Assembly (NCBI GenBank): GCA_946413655.1
Contig: CAMKLO010000014.1
Location: 1 to 64,000 of the forward strand
DNA: 64,000 nt
Source of the DNA: an uncultured Fibrobacter sp.
Lineage (GTDB): Bacteria > Fibrobacterota > Fibrobacteria > Fibrobacterales > Fibrobacteraceae
Direction: 5' to 3'
Part shown: positions 8,601 to 16,748 of the stretch, piece after piece
Numbering within the stretch: position 1 is the stretch's first letter
Layout of the letters: the number at the start of each line of letters is the position of its first letter
The notes under the pieces: model-generated
Database searches by the model: none
What the model was told of the DNA's origin: nothing
Seen by the model: the letters and a program-made list of their open reading frames with translations, nothing else
Program-made: the position numbers and the translations under genes

Positions 8601-10357
8601 AGGAATGCAACTTTAAGCTCACGCAGGGATCCCAAACCTCTGAGGGTTTAAACGTTTCTTACGGTGAACTCGTAAATGGTCGTGCCAAAATTACGCTCCA
8701 GTCTCAAAAGGAATATTGCAGAGTGGGTGATGGTGCTAAATGCACTGGTGCCGCAACGCTTCATGTTCTTGGTCCGAATGCTGCTCTCGTGCAGGCTACT
8801 TATGACAACATGGTGTTCGATGAACCGCCGGTTCCGTATCCGCTGTTTGCAGACATCTTTGACGTCCATGGTGCCGTGGCAGCTAACGATGTAAACGTCC
8901 CGACGCCGTACTACAGTGCCGAAAAGGAATACCTCGATGGTATTGGCGACTCTGTTGTGATTTACTATCATCGTGAATTCCACAAGGACTCTCTCCCAAA
9001 TAATATTGCCGTGTTCTGGGAAAGTGACAATGATTCCGTGCTCTTTGAACACGAAGAAATCGTGAAAGGAGCTGCTTGTGGTAAAGCTAAGGGTGCTGAG
9101 ACGGATTCGACTTGCTTGGCGAGAATTACTCTTGGTGGCAAGAAGTTCTCCAAGGATGTGAAGACTTCCGGTAGGGGTGTTGTCAAGTCCTGGATTAAAT
9201 GTGCACCTCGCGGTGTGCCCGTAACTTTGGAGAATTCGACGAATTCCCTCCTTGACCGTATTGCTCCGATTATCATCTCAGCTAGGGCTGTTACCGACAC
9301 TGCTGATGGCAAGAATGCTCAGTTGAGAATTACGTTCTCTGAACCTGTTGCGAAGACTGATCAGGGGGCAGAAGAGGGTGATAATGTATTCTCCTTCTAC
9401 ATCAATGCTGGCAAGGAACATCATTTTGTAGATTACATTCCGGTTCTTTCGGGTGTGTCTTATGGTAAAACGCTTCACGCAGAACCGACAATCCTCTACA
9501 GTCAGACTTCTGAATTCCCGCAGGCGGGTGACTATATCCACTTTAGAGGAATCAATGGCACCGGTCTCATGATGGACCAATCTAACTATAAGGATGTTAC
9601 AGATTCTATGGCGGGTGCCGAAGCGCTCCGTCCTGCTGATGAATCTAAGTATCTGTGGAACGTTGCTCCTGCATACGATTCTGACCCGAGCGTCCGTGTT
9701 CCGTCTCCGTGGGCTTTGATTACGGGTGCCGTGAACGCTTATGCTGTAAGGCTTATTCCAGATGCTGTCGGAAGTATCCCGCTCCCACCGTCCGAAGCTG
9801 CTAAGCTCCCGGATGTCGAAGCGTTCACTTTCGATGCTTACAAGGATGAAAGCGACTTCAAGAAGGCTCTCATCAATAAGGACGTGAATGTTGATCCGAA
9901 CCTTGCCAATTACGGCTTTGTGCCGCATGGCTGGTTTATCAAGAGCGACATGAGTGCCTTGATTGTTCAGGATACTACGACGCAGGCTGAAATCGGTAAC
10001 AACTATGCTTCTGTCTACTTTGATTATGAACTCCAGTTCTTCACGAACCTCGGTTCTCATGTGTTGACCAAGAAAGGTCGTATTTACTGCGATGATAAGA
10101 AGAACCAGGAAGAAAACAAGAGACATTACTTCGAAGGCAAGAACTGCGTCGATAAGCCGAAGAACTTCTTCATCGTGTGGAACATGAAGTCTGACAAGGA
10201 ACGTCTCGTGGGTTCTGGCGCCTACATCGCCAAGTTGAAGACCTATGTCCAGCTTGCTAAATTCGGTAAGAAGAACAAGAATGACAAGACCCAGATGTGG
10301 GGTGTTCGCCACAACACGAAGGTGATTGGCAGCTTCAACGTCGAGAATAGCAAGTAA
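5642..10357 (+). CDS. Fibro-slime domain secreted protein
   Basis: A 1571-residue secreted protein. The start chosen is MKTRYNALHS, which begins a clear signal peptide ending GAWA|D; ten upstream in-frame codons are probably untranslated. Residues about 582-660 form the fibro-slime (PA14-like) core: DDDIWVFINNKLAVDLGGTH, then KSYDIDIYFCDRR. The Cys-rich segment before it (CNGPGWTRGFDCEGLFADG, ACVFGWSCDD) is shared with the paralogue at 50852-53878, as is an N-terminal HCGWYYRRY module. Fibro-slime proteins of Fibrobacter are associated with the outer membrane and adhesion to cellulose. Unlike the paralogue, it has no recognisable T9SS-like tail: the last 250 residues are different and end FNVENSK. 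A terminator follows at 10377. Confidence 0.85.
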   Translation: MKTRYNALHSVAMMLGLLLVGGVTGAWADLKKSEMGNDVCSPKIHFKLPDGWTNAYLMISGQGIPFPNPRLGGDGWAVLDLGSTKTNDDAYFFINGVNKNDCNDGLCVTRNGVNIKPNNARVEGFKCSDVGSEGEIWIQEHPDITKEGQVYVTTTKPAIKDFYIFLPDNTTWKSSTPMIDEDGKPHALQVDNEHCGWYYRRYILDGKIDKALPSSVILYRDDDVNKDNAIGMGGEKAMNEGAAAEPIVLADLFSIFENEAGFEGALYFLADQKQADLLGNEDNYGWSISRPAGAEGNCSYDLAALIYDTDAELHPLFSCYADGAQAGSDGCQTNAAAQKAIYSCIGVRQGLVESTLAIENGKKKMKLTAAGKACFLDQGTFDQMFNMTKGVNEMSCYDMTFTRAKDGKWEFDSDYFTSPGLKTPVQGGFYPVEATKDADILAADPSQTPVPKARTKRFAEGPVFYGPLLRANDPTEQIPKIDVYCNGPGWTRGFDCEGLFADGDGTTARINSDLKIGTVGQDACVFGWSCDDRGNAPEGWPFYTSGSETRNATQGSGRWQSTEDAKSVNGGRNQHFCFESHANFRFKKGLKFNFRGDDDIWVFINNKLAVDLGGTHLAAPGYVDLDKFMPDGEVGKSYDIDIYFCDRRTTMSNVRIKTNMFIEQTTGIQADGKQDTKRFIETGDNLYKICYKESGGGSCAARVSGSGDKLQCGDQITKPITYVFAQDKSGQKVVKSEDDFANKPVQYDGGIDVSKPYAPVINEDKLKTILPSGKYYLIIKIGSDTKAIEITIKGSVAVANREAVTIDGNGVRSLPYAFKSQAMASQLKEDGTPDIDQMIPLYIAPMLDPCNNAADCKDPLEMQPTAGSDYTLQVSNNKVQFYAMKDGKLTAFSPAANRKIGEGGLDTIYVTIPYDEMVSAVENVTINVKGSNRKAELKFFVPRIVFVDSDSTFKVVTGDKNSDDPRMKGTVYEFYVVALNGDDSPCEECNFKLTQGSQTSEGLNVSYGELVNGRAKITLQSQKEYCRVGDGAKCTGAATLHVLGPNAALVQATYDNMVFDEPPVPYPLFADIFDVHGAVAANDVNVPTPYYSAEKEYLDGIGDSVVIYYHREFHKDSLPNNIAVFWESDNDSVLFEHEEIVKGAACGKAKGAETDSTCLARITLGGKKFSKDVKTSGRGVVKSWIKCAPRGVPVTLENSTNSLLDRIAPIIISARAVTDTADGKNAQLRITFSEPVAKTDQGAEEGDNVFSFYINAGKEHHFVDYIPVLSGVSYGKTLHAEPTILYSQTSEFPQAGDYIHFRGINGTGLMMDQSNYKDVTDSMAGAEALRPADESKYLWNVAPAYDSDPSVRVPSPWALITGAVNAYAVRLIPDAVGSIPLPPSEAAKLPDVEAFTFDAYKDESDFKKALINKDVNVDPNLANYGFVPHGWFIKSDMSALIVQDTTTQAEIGNNYASVYFDYELQFFTNLGSHVLTKKGRIYCDDKKNQEENKRHYFEGKNCVDKPKNFFIVWNMKSDKERLVGSGAYIAKLKTYVQLAKFGKKNKNDKTQMWGVRHNTKVIGSFNVENSK

Positions 10358-10376
10358 TCGACTTCGATGGAATTTC

Positions 10377-10404
10377 AAAAGCCTCCCGTAAGGGAGGCTT
10401 TTTT
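10377..10404 (+). terminator. Rho-independent terminator after fibro-slime gene
   Basis: Stem AAGCCTCCC / GGGAGGCTT with loop gtaa, followed by a T run. It lies 20 bases after the stop of the fibro-slime gene. Confidence 0.85.
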
Positions 10405-10418
10405 CTATATTTCAAGAC

Positions 10419-10814
10419 ATGCGAAAGATTTTAATTATTGCCTCTTTGTGTGCTTTGGCTTGGGCCGGATCGCCAACGGACTTGGATTCTCTTTTCCGTG
10501 GAAACGAATACAAGCCGACTCTTAGTTCGTCGCTTCGCGATACGTCATCGAATATCCCGGCTAAGGTTGCTGCCAAGAACGACAAGTCCGATGGATTCTA
10601 TATGCTCCAGTTCGAAGCGGTGGGCGATTTCGATGCCGCCCAGAGGCGTAAGGCTCAGCTTTCTGCAAGTACCGGATACACCATCCAGGTCGTATTCGAT
10701 ACGCCGTTCTACAAGCTGCGCGCTGGTGGATGGAGCAAACGTAAGGTTGCCGAAGACAAAGCCCGTGAGCTTTCCGCATACAACATTCCAGCATTTGTCG
10801 TAAAGATCCGCTAA
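10419..10814 (+). CDS. SPOR-domain periplasmic protein
   Basis: A 131-residue protein with a signal peptide (MRKILIIASLCALAWAGS). Residues about 58-131 resemble a SPOR domain, with FYMLQFEAVGDFDAAQRRK, a central strand YTIQVVFDTPFYKLRAG and a C-terminal helix-strand ending FVVKIR. SPOR domains bind denuded glycan strands of septal peptidoglycan, so a cell-envelope or division role is plausible. It follows a strong terminator, so it should have its own promoter, although only 14 bases separate the two. It converges on the helicase-like gene. Confidence 0.7.
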   Translation: MRKILIIASLCALAWAGSPTDLDSLFRGNEYKPTLSSSLRDTSSNIPAKVAAKNDKSDGFYMLQFEAVGDFDAAQRRKAQLSASTGYTIQVVFDTPFYKLRAGGWSKRKVAEDKARELSAYNIPAFVVKIR

Positions 10815-10891
10815 GCAACAGACCCCGTTCCTAGCATTGTGGACACATAAGCAATAAAATTGCAAGTGTTCACTAACAACCGAACTACTGA

Positions 10892-13800
10892 TTAAAACAC
10901 TCCCAGTGCTTGTTTGATGGCGTGTTCGTCGAGTGTTGACTTGAACAAGGCTCGCTCTTCCGGCGAGACATAAGTCATTTTGCGTTCGTTGTCCGGCCTC
11001 TTGGAGCGGTCCCTGACTTTTATTTCTTTGTTCGCGAGCGAGTAGAAGAAGGGTCCGGTCTTGATGAACTGCTTTTCGTGCAGCGCCTGCTTGATGGTCT
11101 CGTTCAATACGTCTTCCATCTTCGGACCGACGCGGTCGATGTGGTGCAGTTCCAGGATTCTCTGCTGTAGAAGTTCACTGTGGATGGGCGATTCGTTATC
11201 GACATAGAACTTCAACTGTTGGATGAGCTTGTCTGTAGAAAGTTCCAAGATTGGCAAATCGTCCGGAGTCCCTTCGATGGCCATGTGCGTTACAGTGTAT
11301 GGCTCTATTCTAGGAGACTGGTCTTGAGAATCGTTTTCGTCATCGTCGCTTTCGCTTTCCTCTTGGGGTGGCGGTGCGACGCTTTGTTCAATTGCGATTG
11401 TTGTCACGAGGTTTTCCGTTTCGTCCGCGTTGGTGATGTTCCATAGCGGGAGCCACATGTTCAAAATCTTCCAGCCAAATCGGGTGAGCGTGCTCGGACG
11501 GATGTATTCGCGGTCTTCTACCGATTCCTTGTAAGGTCCGCTTGAACAGTCGGTCTCGATATAGGCGAGGAATCGCTTTGGATTGTTCGCATCTACGACG
11601 ACAGGCCCAATTGGAATGCCGCCTTGTGCAAAGTACTCCATGAACGAAATCGATTCCTTTTTCAACAACTCGTTAATTTGTTCTTCCAGAACGGATGCGA
11701 TAAGGTTTTGGTTCTCTTCTGCTTTAATGGGTTCTTTAGACTTGAGCTGGTTGACCCATTCAAGGAATAGTCCTGGTTTTGAATTTGTTAACTTGTCTGA
11801 ATCTTTGTCAGACATGAATAAGTGCAGTTTTTGCTTGGCTAATGTGGTGCAAATGGAAAGTTTACGGTTCCCTGCAGTGGCGGTGGCTTCATCGATATCT
11901 GGGCAAACAAAAATGACATCGCGGTATAAATCTACGGCTCGTTCGACAGTCTTGATGTAAAACCTGTTCTGTAAATTGCCCCGCGTAAAGAATTTTTCCG
12001 ATTCGGGGTATCTTACTAATATTTTCTTTAGTTCGTCCTTGATTTCGTTGCTGAGTGCCTGGCTGAACGTGACGATGCCAAGCGTCTGGCTTGGATTTTT
12101 GGTAAAATGGCGAATCGCCTGTTCCGCAATAGAGGCAATTTTGTTGTGGACAATCTTGATGGTTTGCATCGAGCCTGTATGCAGACAGGAATCCGGAAAT
12201 TGCGCTATTTCGTTATTGTAAATGTACTTGTTCGCAAAATGGAAAAGCGCTGGATCCGCATATTGGGTTGTAAAGCCGGTAACCCTTGTGGGAATGCCTT
12301 TGCGTAGCGATGCCGAAAGCATGTTGTCTTTATAAAAGACCGATTGCATGGACACGTCCATGTTGCAAGCATCCATGGGCAACATTTCCAATGACGGAGA
12401 ACAGGGGTTGCCAAGCAGAATTACCTTTTTAGAGGCGGCAATTCCGGGCATGGCTTCTGCTATTGTAGTACAATCGGCGTCTAAGAAAATGGCAACGTCA
12501 AATGATCCTGATTCAAATTCATAGGACTTGGTCAGCGATATGCTCTGGAGCAAATTGGGATTCTTTGCAACAAGTTCGTGTGAAGCCCGGAAGTTCGAAT
12601 TTGAAAAGTTGTCCAGCAAGGATTTGTATTGTTTGCTTAGCTGTTTCCTGCTTTTTGATGATGCGCTGAACAACTCTGGGCATTCTGCTGTTACAACCTG
12701 CATTTGACTGTTCGTCCAGACGCGGGCAAACGCCATGGCGATATCCCTGTTCGCATTCTTCGTTTCTTTGACAAATTCGGCGAGATTGTCGCATTGGGAA
12801 TCGCTTATGTTGTCTATGTGCTCGCAAAGTTGCAAGTAAATGTCCTGTTCTTTCCAGTGCTTCGACCAACAGTCGATTTTGTTGGACCATTGGTCCACAT
12901 TCTGCGTATCCATGGATTCGCTCAGGTTTAGCGACTTGCTGATGGATTGCAGAACTTTTTGCAGAAATTCGAGGTTTGTCTGGATGCTGTCGAATTCGCT
13001 TGCGAACGGCTTGAAGAGGTACCATTGCTCAAGAATATGAATCAAGTGGTCGAATTGGTCGTCGTTCTTGAATCTCGAACGGAATGCGTAATAGCTGCAA
13101 ATTTTGTTCGCAAGGTCCTTCCAATCGGTTTTTTCGAACTTCCAGTCCTTGCCGAAGAGTCGCATGGCGAGAACAGAAGAATCCCTGTACTTGCGCCTGT
13201 TCTCTTGGATGTCGATGAGGCTGTCGATTTTTTCGACTAGCATGTCATCTGAATTTATGCTTTTCGGATTCTTGAATAGGCTGAGCAAAGTGCGCTTGGG
13301 GCGGCGGTAATGGTCGGACAGCCCGTGGAGTGGGGACTTGAGACTCTCGACAAATTCGTTTCGTATAGCGAGAATGTTTTCATCAATGGCGTCTTCGGTA
13401 AAGATATCGGACCCTTTGCGGCGATAACTGGACCAGCGGTTGCCTGCATTGGGCAGCTCGTTCAAGTCGTCTTGATAGGCGACCCAGCCACTGGAGTGGA
13501 GGTTCCATTCTTCATAGCCCGGTAAATCCTGATCGAAATTTGTTTTGAATGTGTTGATCAGTTCCTGAATGTCAGAAATCTTGTATCCGAAGGGGAACAA
13601 GTTCGATTTTACGACGCTATCCATGAGCGGCTTGTTCTTTTCCAAGAGGCTCTTGGCGCGTTCCAAGTCTTCGCCAATGGAATTTTTCCGGTCTTGAGAA
13701 AGTGCGGGCAACTTGATTCCTTGGAATGCGTTGAAAATTTCGATTCCGTTTTCGTTGAAATGGAGTTGCGCCATTTGCTTGAGACTGGCGTGTATGGACT

Positions 13801-14995
13801 TGAATCTTGAATAGCGGACCCGCTCGACGTTCATGAAAAGATCGTTCGGGAATTTTGTCTTGACGGGCTTTAGTTTTGCAATTTCGTCAAAGAGTTCCGT
13901 GAGCTTTATTCCGCTGGGCTTGAGCGGGTTGTTGACTACGTCGTAGTAAGTGACAAGCTTCGAGCGGACATCGTTCAAGACCTTTTGCAGTGATTCGCGT
14001 TCGGGACCTTGGAACGAGCGGAATGGCGGTTTCCAGGCGTTTTCGAAGTTCTGCTTTGTGATGGATCTCCGTGTGATGACGCAAACTTTTTTCTTTTGTT
14101 GGATTAGGTCTGCGGCAATGTTTACGGCGAGTTTCGCTTTTTCGGAGCCGGGGAGCGTCTGTATCGCATAGGCGGAAACTTGTTCGTTCAGTGCGTCGAT
14201 GGCGGCCTTGTTCGTCTGCGAGTCCATTACGTATGGGAAGTAGTGGTCCGCCGGGTTAAAGACATGGTCGTACGTCTTTTCTTCAAAAAGGGAAGGCTGC
14301 GGCAAGAATCCGTCGTTACCGATGGTGGCGTTGAAAAAGGGGTTGTTCGCGGCCTTGGCTGTTGCCCATATTTCGTTGGACAAGTTCTTTTTCAGGAGAA
14401 GCTTGTTGGTGCTGTAAAACGTGATGCAGCATCCATTACGTGTAAATTTCCAATCGGCCTTCGCGGAGATTCTTTTTTCGAGCGTGTCGAAGAATTTTTT
14501 TATGTCAAAGTGCCCGTTCTTGTAAAAATCGGCTGCGACAGGGTACCGGATACTTCTGTCAAGAGACGGAAGAGCGATGTTTTCAACAGGGGCGTGGTTA
14601 GAAATGGCAATCGTGTCGTGTTCAAAATCGTAGTCTAGCGGGATGAGCAACGCCGGTGCCAAGGATTTTTCGCCCCATTTGATAAAGCCTGTCGCCATGT
14701 ACAGATCTTGGTTGCCGAAGTCTTCGTTTTTGGTCTTTAGAACTTGACGGAATCTCTCGAGATCTGTTTTTTGCATTTCTTCGTTGTACTTTGCAGATAC
14801 TGGAAAAAATGAAATAAGAGCTCGTGGATTTTTTTCGTTTTGCCAGGCTTCGAAAAATTTGTCTCCGTAGTCAAAAAAGAGCGGTGACTGAAATTTATTC
14901 TTTTGCGAAAAACAGAGTAGGCGGTCCTTGTTTTCGAAGGTAGCCGCTTCTACGCGAATTTTCTCGATTGTAGCTGACATTGACGTTGAGGCCAT
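10892..14995 (-). CDS. Degenerate DUF4011/DUF3320-type helicase-nuclease (predicted catalytically dead)
   Basis: A 1367-residue cytosolic protein with the architecture of large SF1 helicases of the DUF4011-DUF3320 group, but with decayed motifs. Motif I at 279-288 reads QTLPGSEKAK with no GKT/S. Motifs II-III at 831-874 read FDVAIFLDADCTTI and LLGNPCSPSLEML where active members have DEAS and GDxxQLPP. The motif V region (1011-1030, FYIKTVERAVDLYRDVIFV) lacks the QGDE core, and LSICTTLAKQKLH (1046-1058) lacks the motif VI Arg. Residues 1127-1187 resemble the Vsr-like nuclease domain (YIETDC, DREYIRPSTLTRFGW). Residues 1255-1330 resemble the C-terminal winged-helix DUF3320. The frame is open throughout, so it is maintained. 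Function is unknown; a structural or defence-related role is only a guess. Confidence 0.65.
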   Translation of the reverse strand: MASTSMSATIEKIRVEAATFENKDRLLCFSQKNKFQSPLFFDYGDKFFEAWQNEKNPRALISFFPVSAKYNEEMQKTDLERFRQVLKTKNEDFGNQDLYMATGFIKWGEKSLAPALLIPLDYDFEHDTIAISNHAPVENIALPSLDRSIRYPVAADFYKNGHFDIKKFFDTLEKRISAKADWKFTRNGCCITFYSTNKLLLKKNLSNEIWATAKAANNPFFNATIGNDGFLPQPSLFEEKTYDHVFNPADHYFPYVMDSQTNKAAIDALNEQVSAYAIQTLPGSEKAKLAVNIAADLIQQKKKVCVITRRSITKQNFENAWKPPFRSFQGPERESLQKVLNDVRSKLVTYYDVVNNPLKPSGIKLTELFDEIAKLKPVKTKFPNDLFMNVERVRYSRFKSIHASLKQMAQLHFNENGIEIFNAFQGIKLPALSQDRKNSIGEDLERAKSLLEKNKPLMDSVVKSNLFPFGYKISDIQELINTFKTNFDQDLPGYEEWNLHSSGWVAYQDDLNELPNAGNRWSSYRRKGSDIFTEDAIDENILAIRNEFVESLKSPLHGLSDHYRRPKRTLLSLFKNPKSINSDDMLVEKIDSLIDIQENRRKYRDSSVLAMRLFGKDWKFEKTDWKDLANKICSYYAFRSRFKNDDQFDHLIHILEQWYLFKPFASEFDSIQTNLEFLQKVLQSISKSLNLSESMDTQNVDQWSNKIDCWSKHWKEQDIYLQLCEHIDNISDSQCDNLAEFVKETKNANRDIAMAFARVWTNSQMQVVTAECPELFSASSKSRKQLSKQYKSLLDNFSNSNFRASHELVAKNPNLLQSISLTKSYEFESGSFDVAIFLDADCTTIAEAMPGIAASKKVILLGNPCSPSLEMLPMDACNMDVSMQSVFYKDNMLSASLRKGIPTRVTGFTTQYADPALFHFANKYIYNNEIAQFPDSCLHTGSMQTIKIVHNKIASIAEQAIRHFTKNPSQTLGIVTFSQALSNEIKDELKKILVRYPESEKFFTRGNLQNRFYIKTVERAVDLYRDVIFVCPDIDEATATAGNRKLSICTTLAKQKLHLFMSDKDSDKLTNSKPGLFLEWVNQLKSKEPIKAEENQNLIASVLEEQINELLKKESISFMEYFAQGGIPIGPVVVDANNPKRFLAYIETDCSSGPYKESVEDREYIRPSTLTRFGWKILNMWLPLWNITNADETENLVTTIAIEQSVAPPPQEESESDDDENDSQDQSPRIEPYTVTHMAIEGTPDDLPILELSTDKLIQQLKFYVDNESPIHSELLQQRILELHHIDRVGPKMEDVLNETIKQALHEKQFIKTGPFFYSLANKEIKVRDRSKRPDNERKMTYVSPEERALFKSTLDEHAIKQALGVF

Positions 14996-15066
14996 GCCAT
15001 GAATATAATTTTTTTTCTGGCTTATCCTCGCAGAACCGCGAATTTAGTGAGCTTTTCTAGGCTTTT

Positions 15067-16026
15067 CTAAAGCGATGGGAGTGTGTGAGCGACAAGAGCT
15101 ATGGCTTCTTGTAGCGAAATGGGCGCATCGCTTTCGGCGAGACGGGCCTTGTTGCAGACGCGTCCAAAGAGGGCTTCAGGGGAAACGCCCGCTTCTTTGT
15201 CTTGCCTTAGGCTGTGGGCGAGTTCTCGCTTGGAGAGTTTCTTGTTGTTCTCATCGACGATGAGCGGGTGGTGCAGGTAAATAGGGCGTTCGATGCGCCC
15301 GAGCGCATCCATCAATGCAATTTGGCGGGCGGTGGAGTTGCGGATGTCCTCGCCGCGCACGATATGCGTGATGTGTTCGTCGATGTCGTCAACGCAGACG
15401 GCGAACTGGTATGTCCATTGGCCTTCGCGGTCGCGGATGGGAAAGTCTCCGCATTGGAGTTTCGGGTTCTCGTGGAAGTCGCCAAGCCGCAAATCATGCC
15501 AATGAATTACTTTGTCTGAAACGACGAAGCGAAGACTATGAGGCGCGCTTTCATCGCTCGTCTTTGGACAATCGCTTCGCTCTTGTCCCAACCATTCGGC
15601 TCGGCCATGCCCAACTGCGTTGGTCGCGTCGCTCGCCTTGTATGGTTGTCGTCTATAATAGCATTTCCCCTGATAAATGACTTCCCCAGTTTCGCTTTGC
15701 GGGTTCTCGGCGAGGAGTTGCTTCCGGCTGCAGTAGCAGGGATAGACTAGCGATTTTGCTTCGAGCTTTCGCAGTGCAGCCTCGTAAATGGCGAAACGCT
15801 TGTTCTGGATGCTTTCGGAATCGTACCGGAATCCGAGCCATGCGAGGTCTTCGCGGATTCCCTCGATATAGGCCGGGCGGGCCCTGCTCTGGTCGTGGTC
15901 TTCGATGCGAAGATGGACTTTCAAACCCCATTTTTTTGCGGCTGCCCATACGTAAAGTGCAGAAAGCAGATGGCCTTCATGGAGATATCCTGTGGGACTA
16001 GGCGCAAATCGAATAATTCCAGACAT
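15067..16026 (-). CDS. gluQ: Glutamyl-Q tRNA(Asp) synthetase with in-frame repeat insertion
   Basis: A 319-residue paralogue of the glutamyl-tRNA synthetase catalytic core without an anticodon-binding domain. It attaches glutamate to queuosine in tRNA(Asp). The HIGH-like motif is HEGH (16-19), the KMSKS-like motif is KKLSKRE near 270, and the zinc site is C97-x-C99 with Y118-x3-C122. Residues about 129-163 form an extra segment that the family lacks at this place. It is encoded by palindromic element F, read in frame. The insertion falls between the zinc site and the strand beginning LRFVVSDK, so the catalytic motifs are not broken. The gene stands alone between the helicase-like gene and a divergent secreted protein. 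Confidence 0.9.
   Translation of the reverse strand: MSGIIRFAPSPTGYLHEGHLLSALYVWAAAKKWGLKVHLRIEDHDQSRARPAYIEGIREDLAWLGFRYDSESIQNKRFAIYEAALRKLEAKSLVYPCYCSRKQLLAENPQSETGEVIYQGKCYYRRQPYKASDATNAVGHGRAEWLGQERSDCPKTSDESAPHSLRFVVSDKVIHWHDLRLGDFHENPKLQCGDFPIRDREGQWTYQFAVCVDDIDEHITHIVRGEDIRNSTARQIALMDALGRIERPIYLHHPLIVDENNKKLSKRELAHSLRQDKEAGVSPEALFGRVCNKARLAESDAPISLQEAIALVAHTLPSL
15566..15637 (+). repeat. Two-hairpin palindromic element, copy F (inside gluQ)
   Basis: Hairpin GGACAA / TTGTCC (15566-15588), spacer, GGCTCGGCCATGC, hairpin CCAAC-tgc-GTTGG, TCGCGTCGCTCGCC. It lies antisense to gluQ and is read through in frame without a stop. Confidence 0.85.
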
Positions 16027-16154
16027 AGTTGTGTAAGATACGTCACAAATGTAAATTTTTTACAATGTTATTAACATTACAATTTCTCCCAAACGTTGTA
16101 TATGAATGTATATTTTGGGAAATGATGGGATGTAATACAAACATTGGAGTATCT

Positions 16155-16742
16155 ATGGTTGGAATGAAAACTCTTTGGGGAGCTTTTTTTGCTCTTGCTT
16201 TTGTTTGTACGGTAAATTCATTTGCCGATGATATCATGGCGACGGCGTCCAATGGCGCTACAGTCATTTTGCACGACAATGGCCGCTGGGAGTATTATCA
16301 GAACAACTCCAAGCTTCGGGATATTCGCCAAAGTGCCATCCCCGAAGATGCCAAGTTCAACGTCATGGTCGAGTACGAGAGCCCCGATCGCGTGCGCAAG
16401 AACATTCGCCTTGCGATGGAAGCGGAATTCGCAACGGAAGAAGAAATCAAGGACAGCTTGAGGAACGTGCCGAAGGGCGGCTACATTTATTTCCAGGTGA
16501 AAACTTCGCAAATCAAGAAGGGCATGCCCCGCAAGCTCACGTACTTCTTGTACGACGGTGGCAAGGATCCCATCTTTACAAAGACGGCTTACGATACCGA
16601 AGCTGTTCCGAGCGAACTTAACGGTGTTTCCAATTTGCTTGTCGTTCCGGTCTATGGACGCCCAAAATCAAATGTGTTGCTCGCACGTGTGCAGGCCCGT
16701 GACGGGATGGAAACGCTTGATATCGATATCCCGATAAGGTAA
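16155..16742 (+). CDS. Secreted protein of unknown function
   Basis: A 195-residue protein with signal peptide MVGMKTLWGAFFALAFVCTV and a cleavage site near NSFA|DD. GGAG five bases before 16155 supports this start over a longer upstream frame. After the signal, TASNGATVILHDNGRWEYY resembles the short beta-strand motif of DUF3157-like periplasmic proteins. The rest is a predicted beta-rich domain with no motif I recognise. Its stop is six bases from the start of the exonuclease gene, so the two probably share an mRNA, although no functional link is evident. Confidence 0.6.
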   Translation: MVGMKTLWGAFFALAFVCTVNSFADDIMATASNGATVILHDNGRWEYYQNNSKLRDIRQSAIPEDAKFNVMVEYESPDRVRKNIRLAMEAEFATEEEIKDSLRNVPKGGYIYFQVKTSQIKKGMPRKLTYFLYDGGKDPIFTKTAYDTEAVPSELNGVSNLLVVPVYGRPKSNVLLARVQARDGMETLDIDIPIR

Positions 16743-16748
16743 TTTGCG

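Noticed and set aside
9278..10378. 366-codon open frame antisense to the fibro-slime gene end
   Set aside because: No ribosome-binding site or domain; the plus-strand gene is clearly coding.
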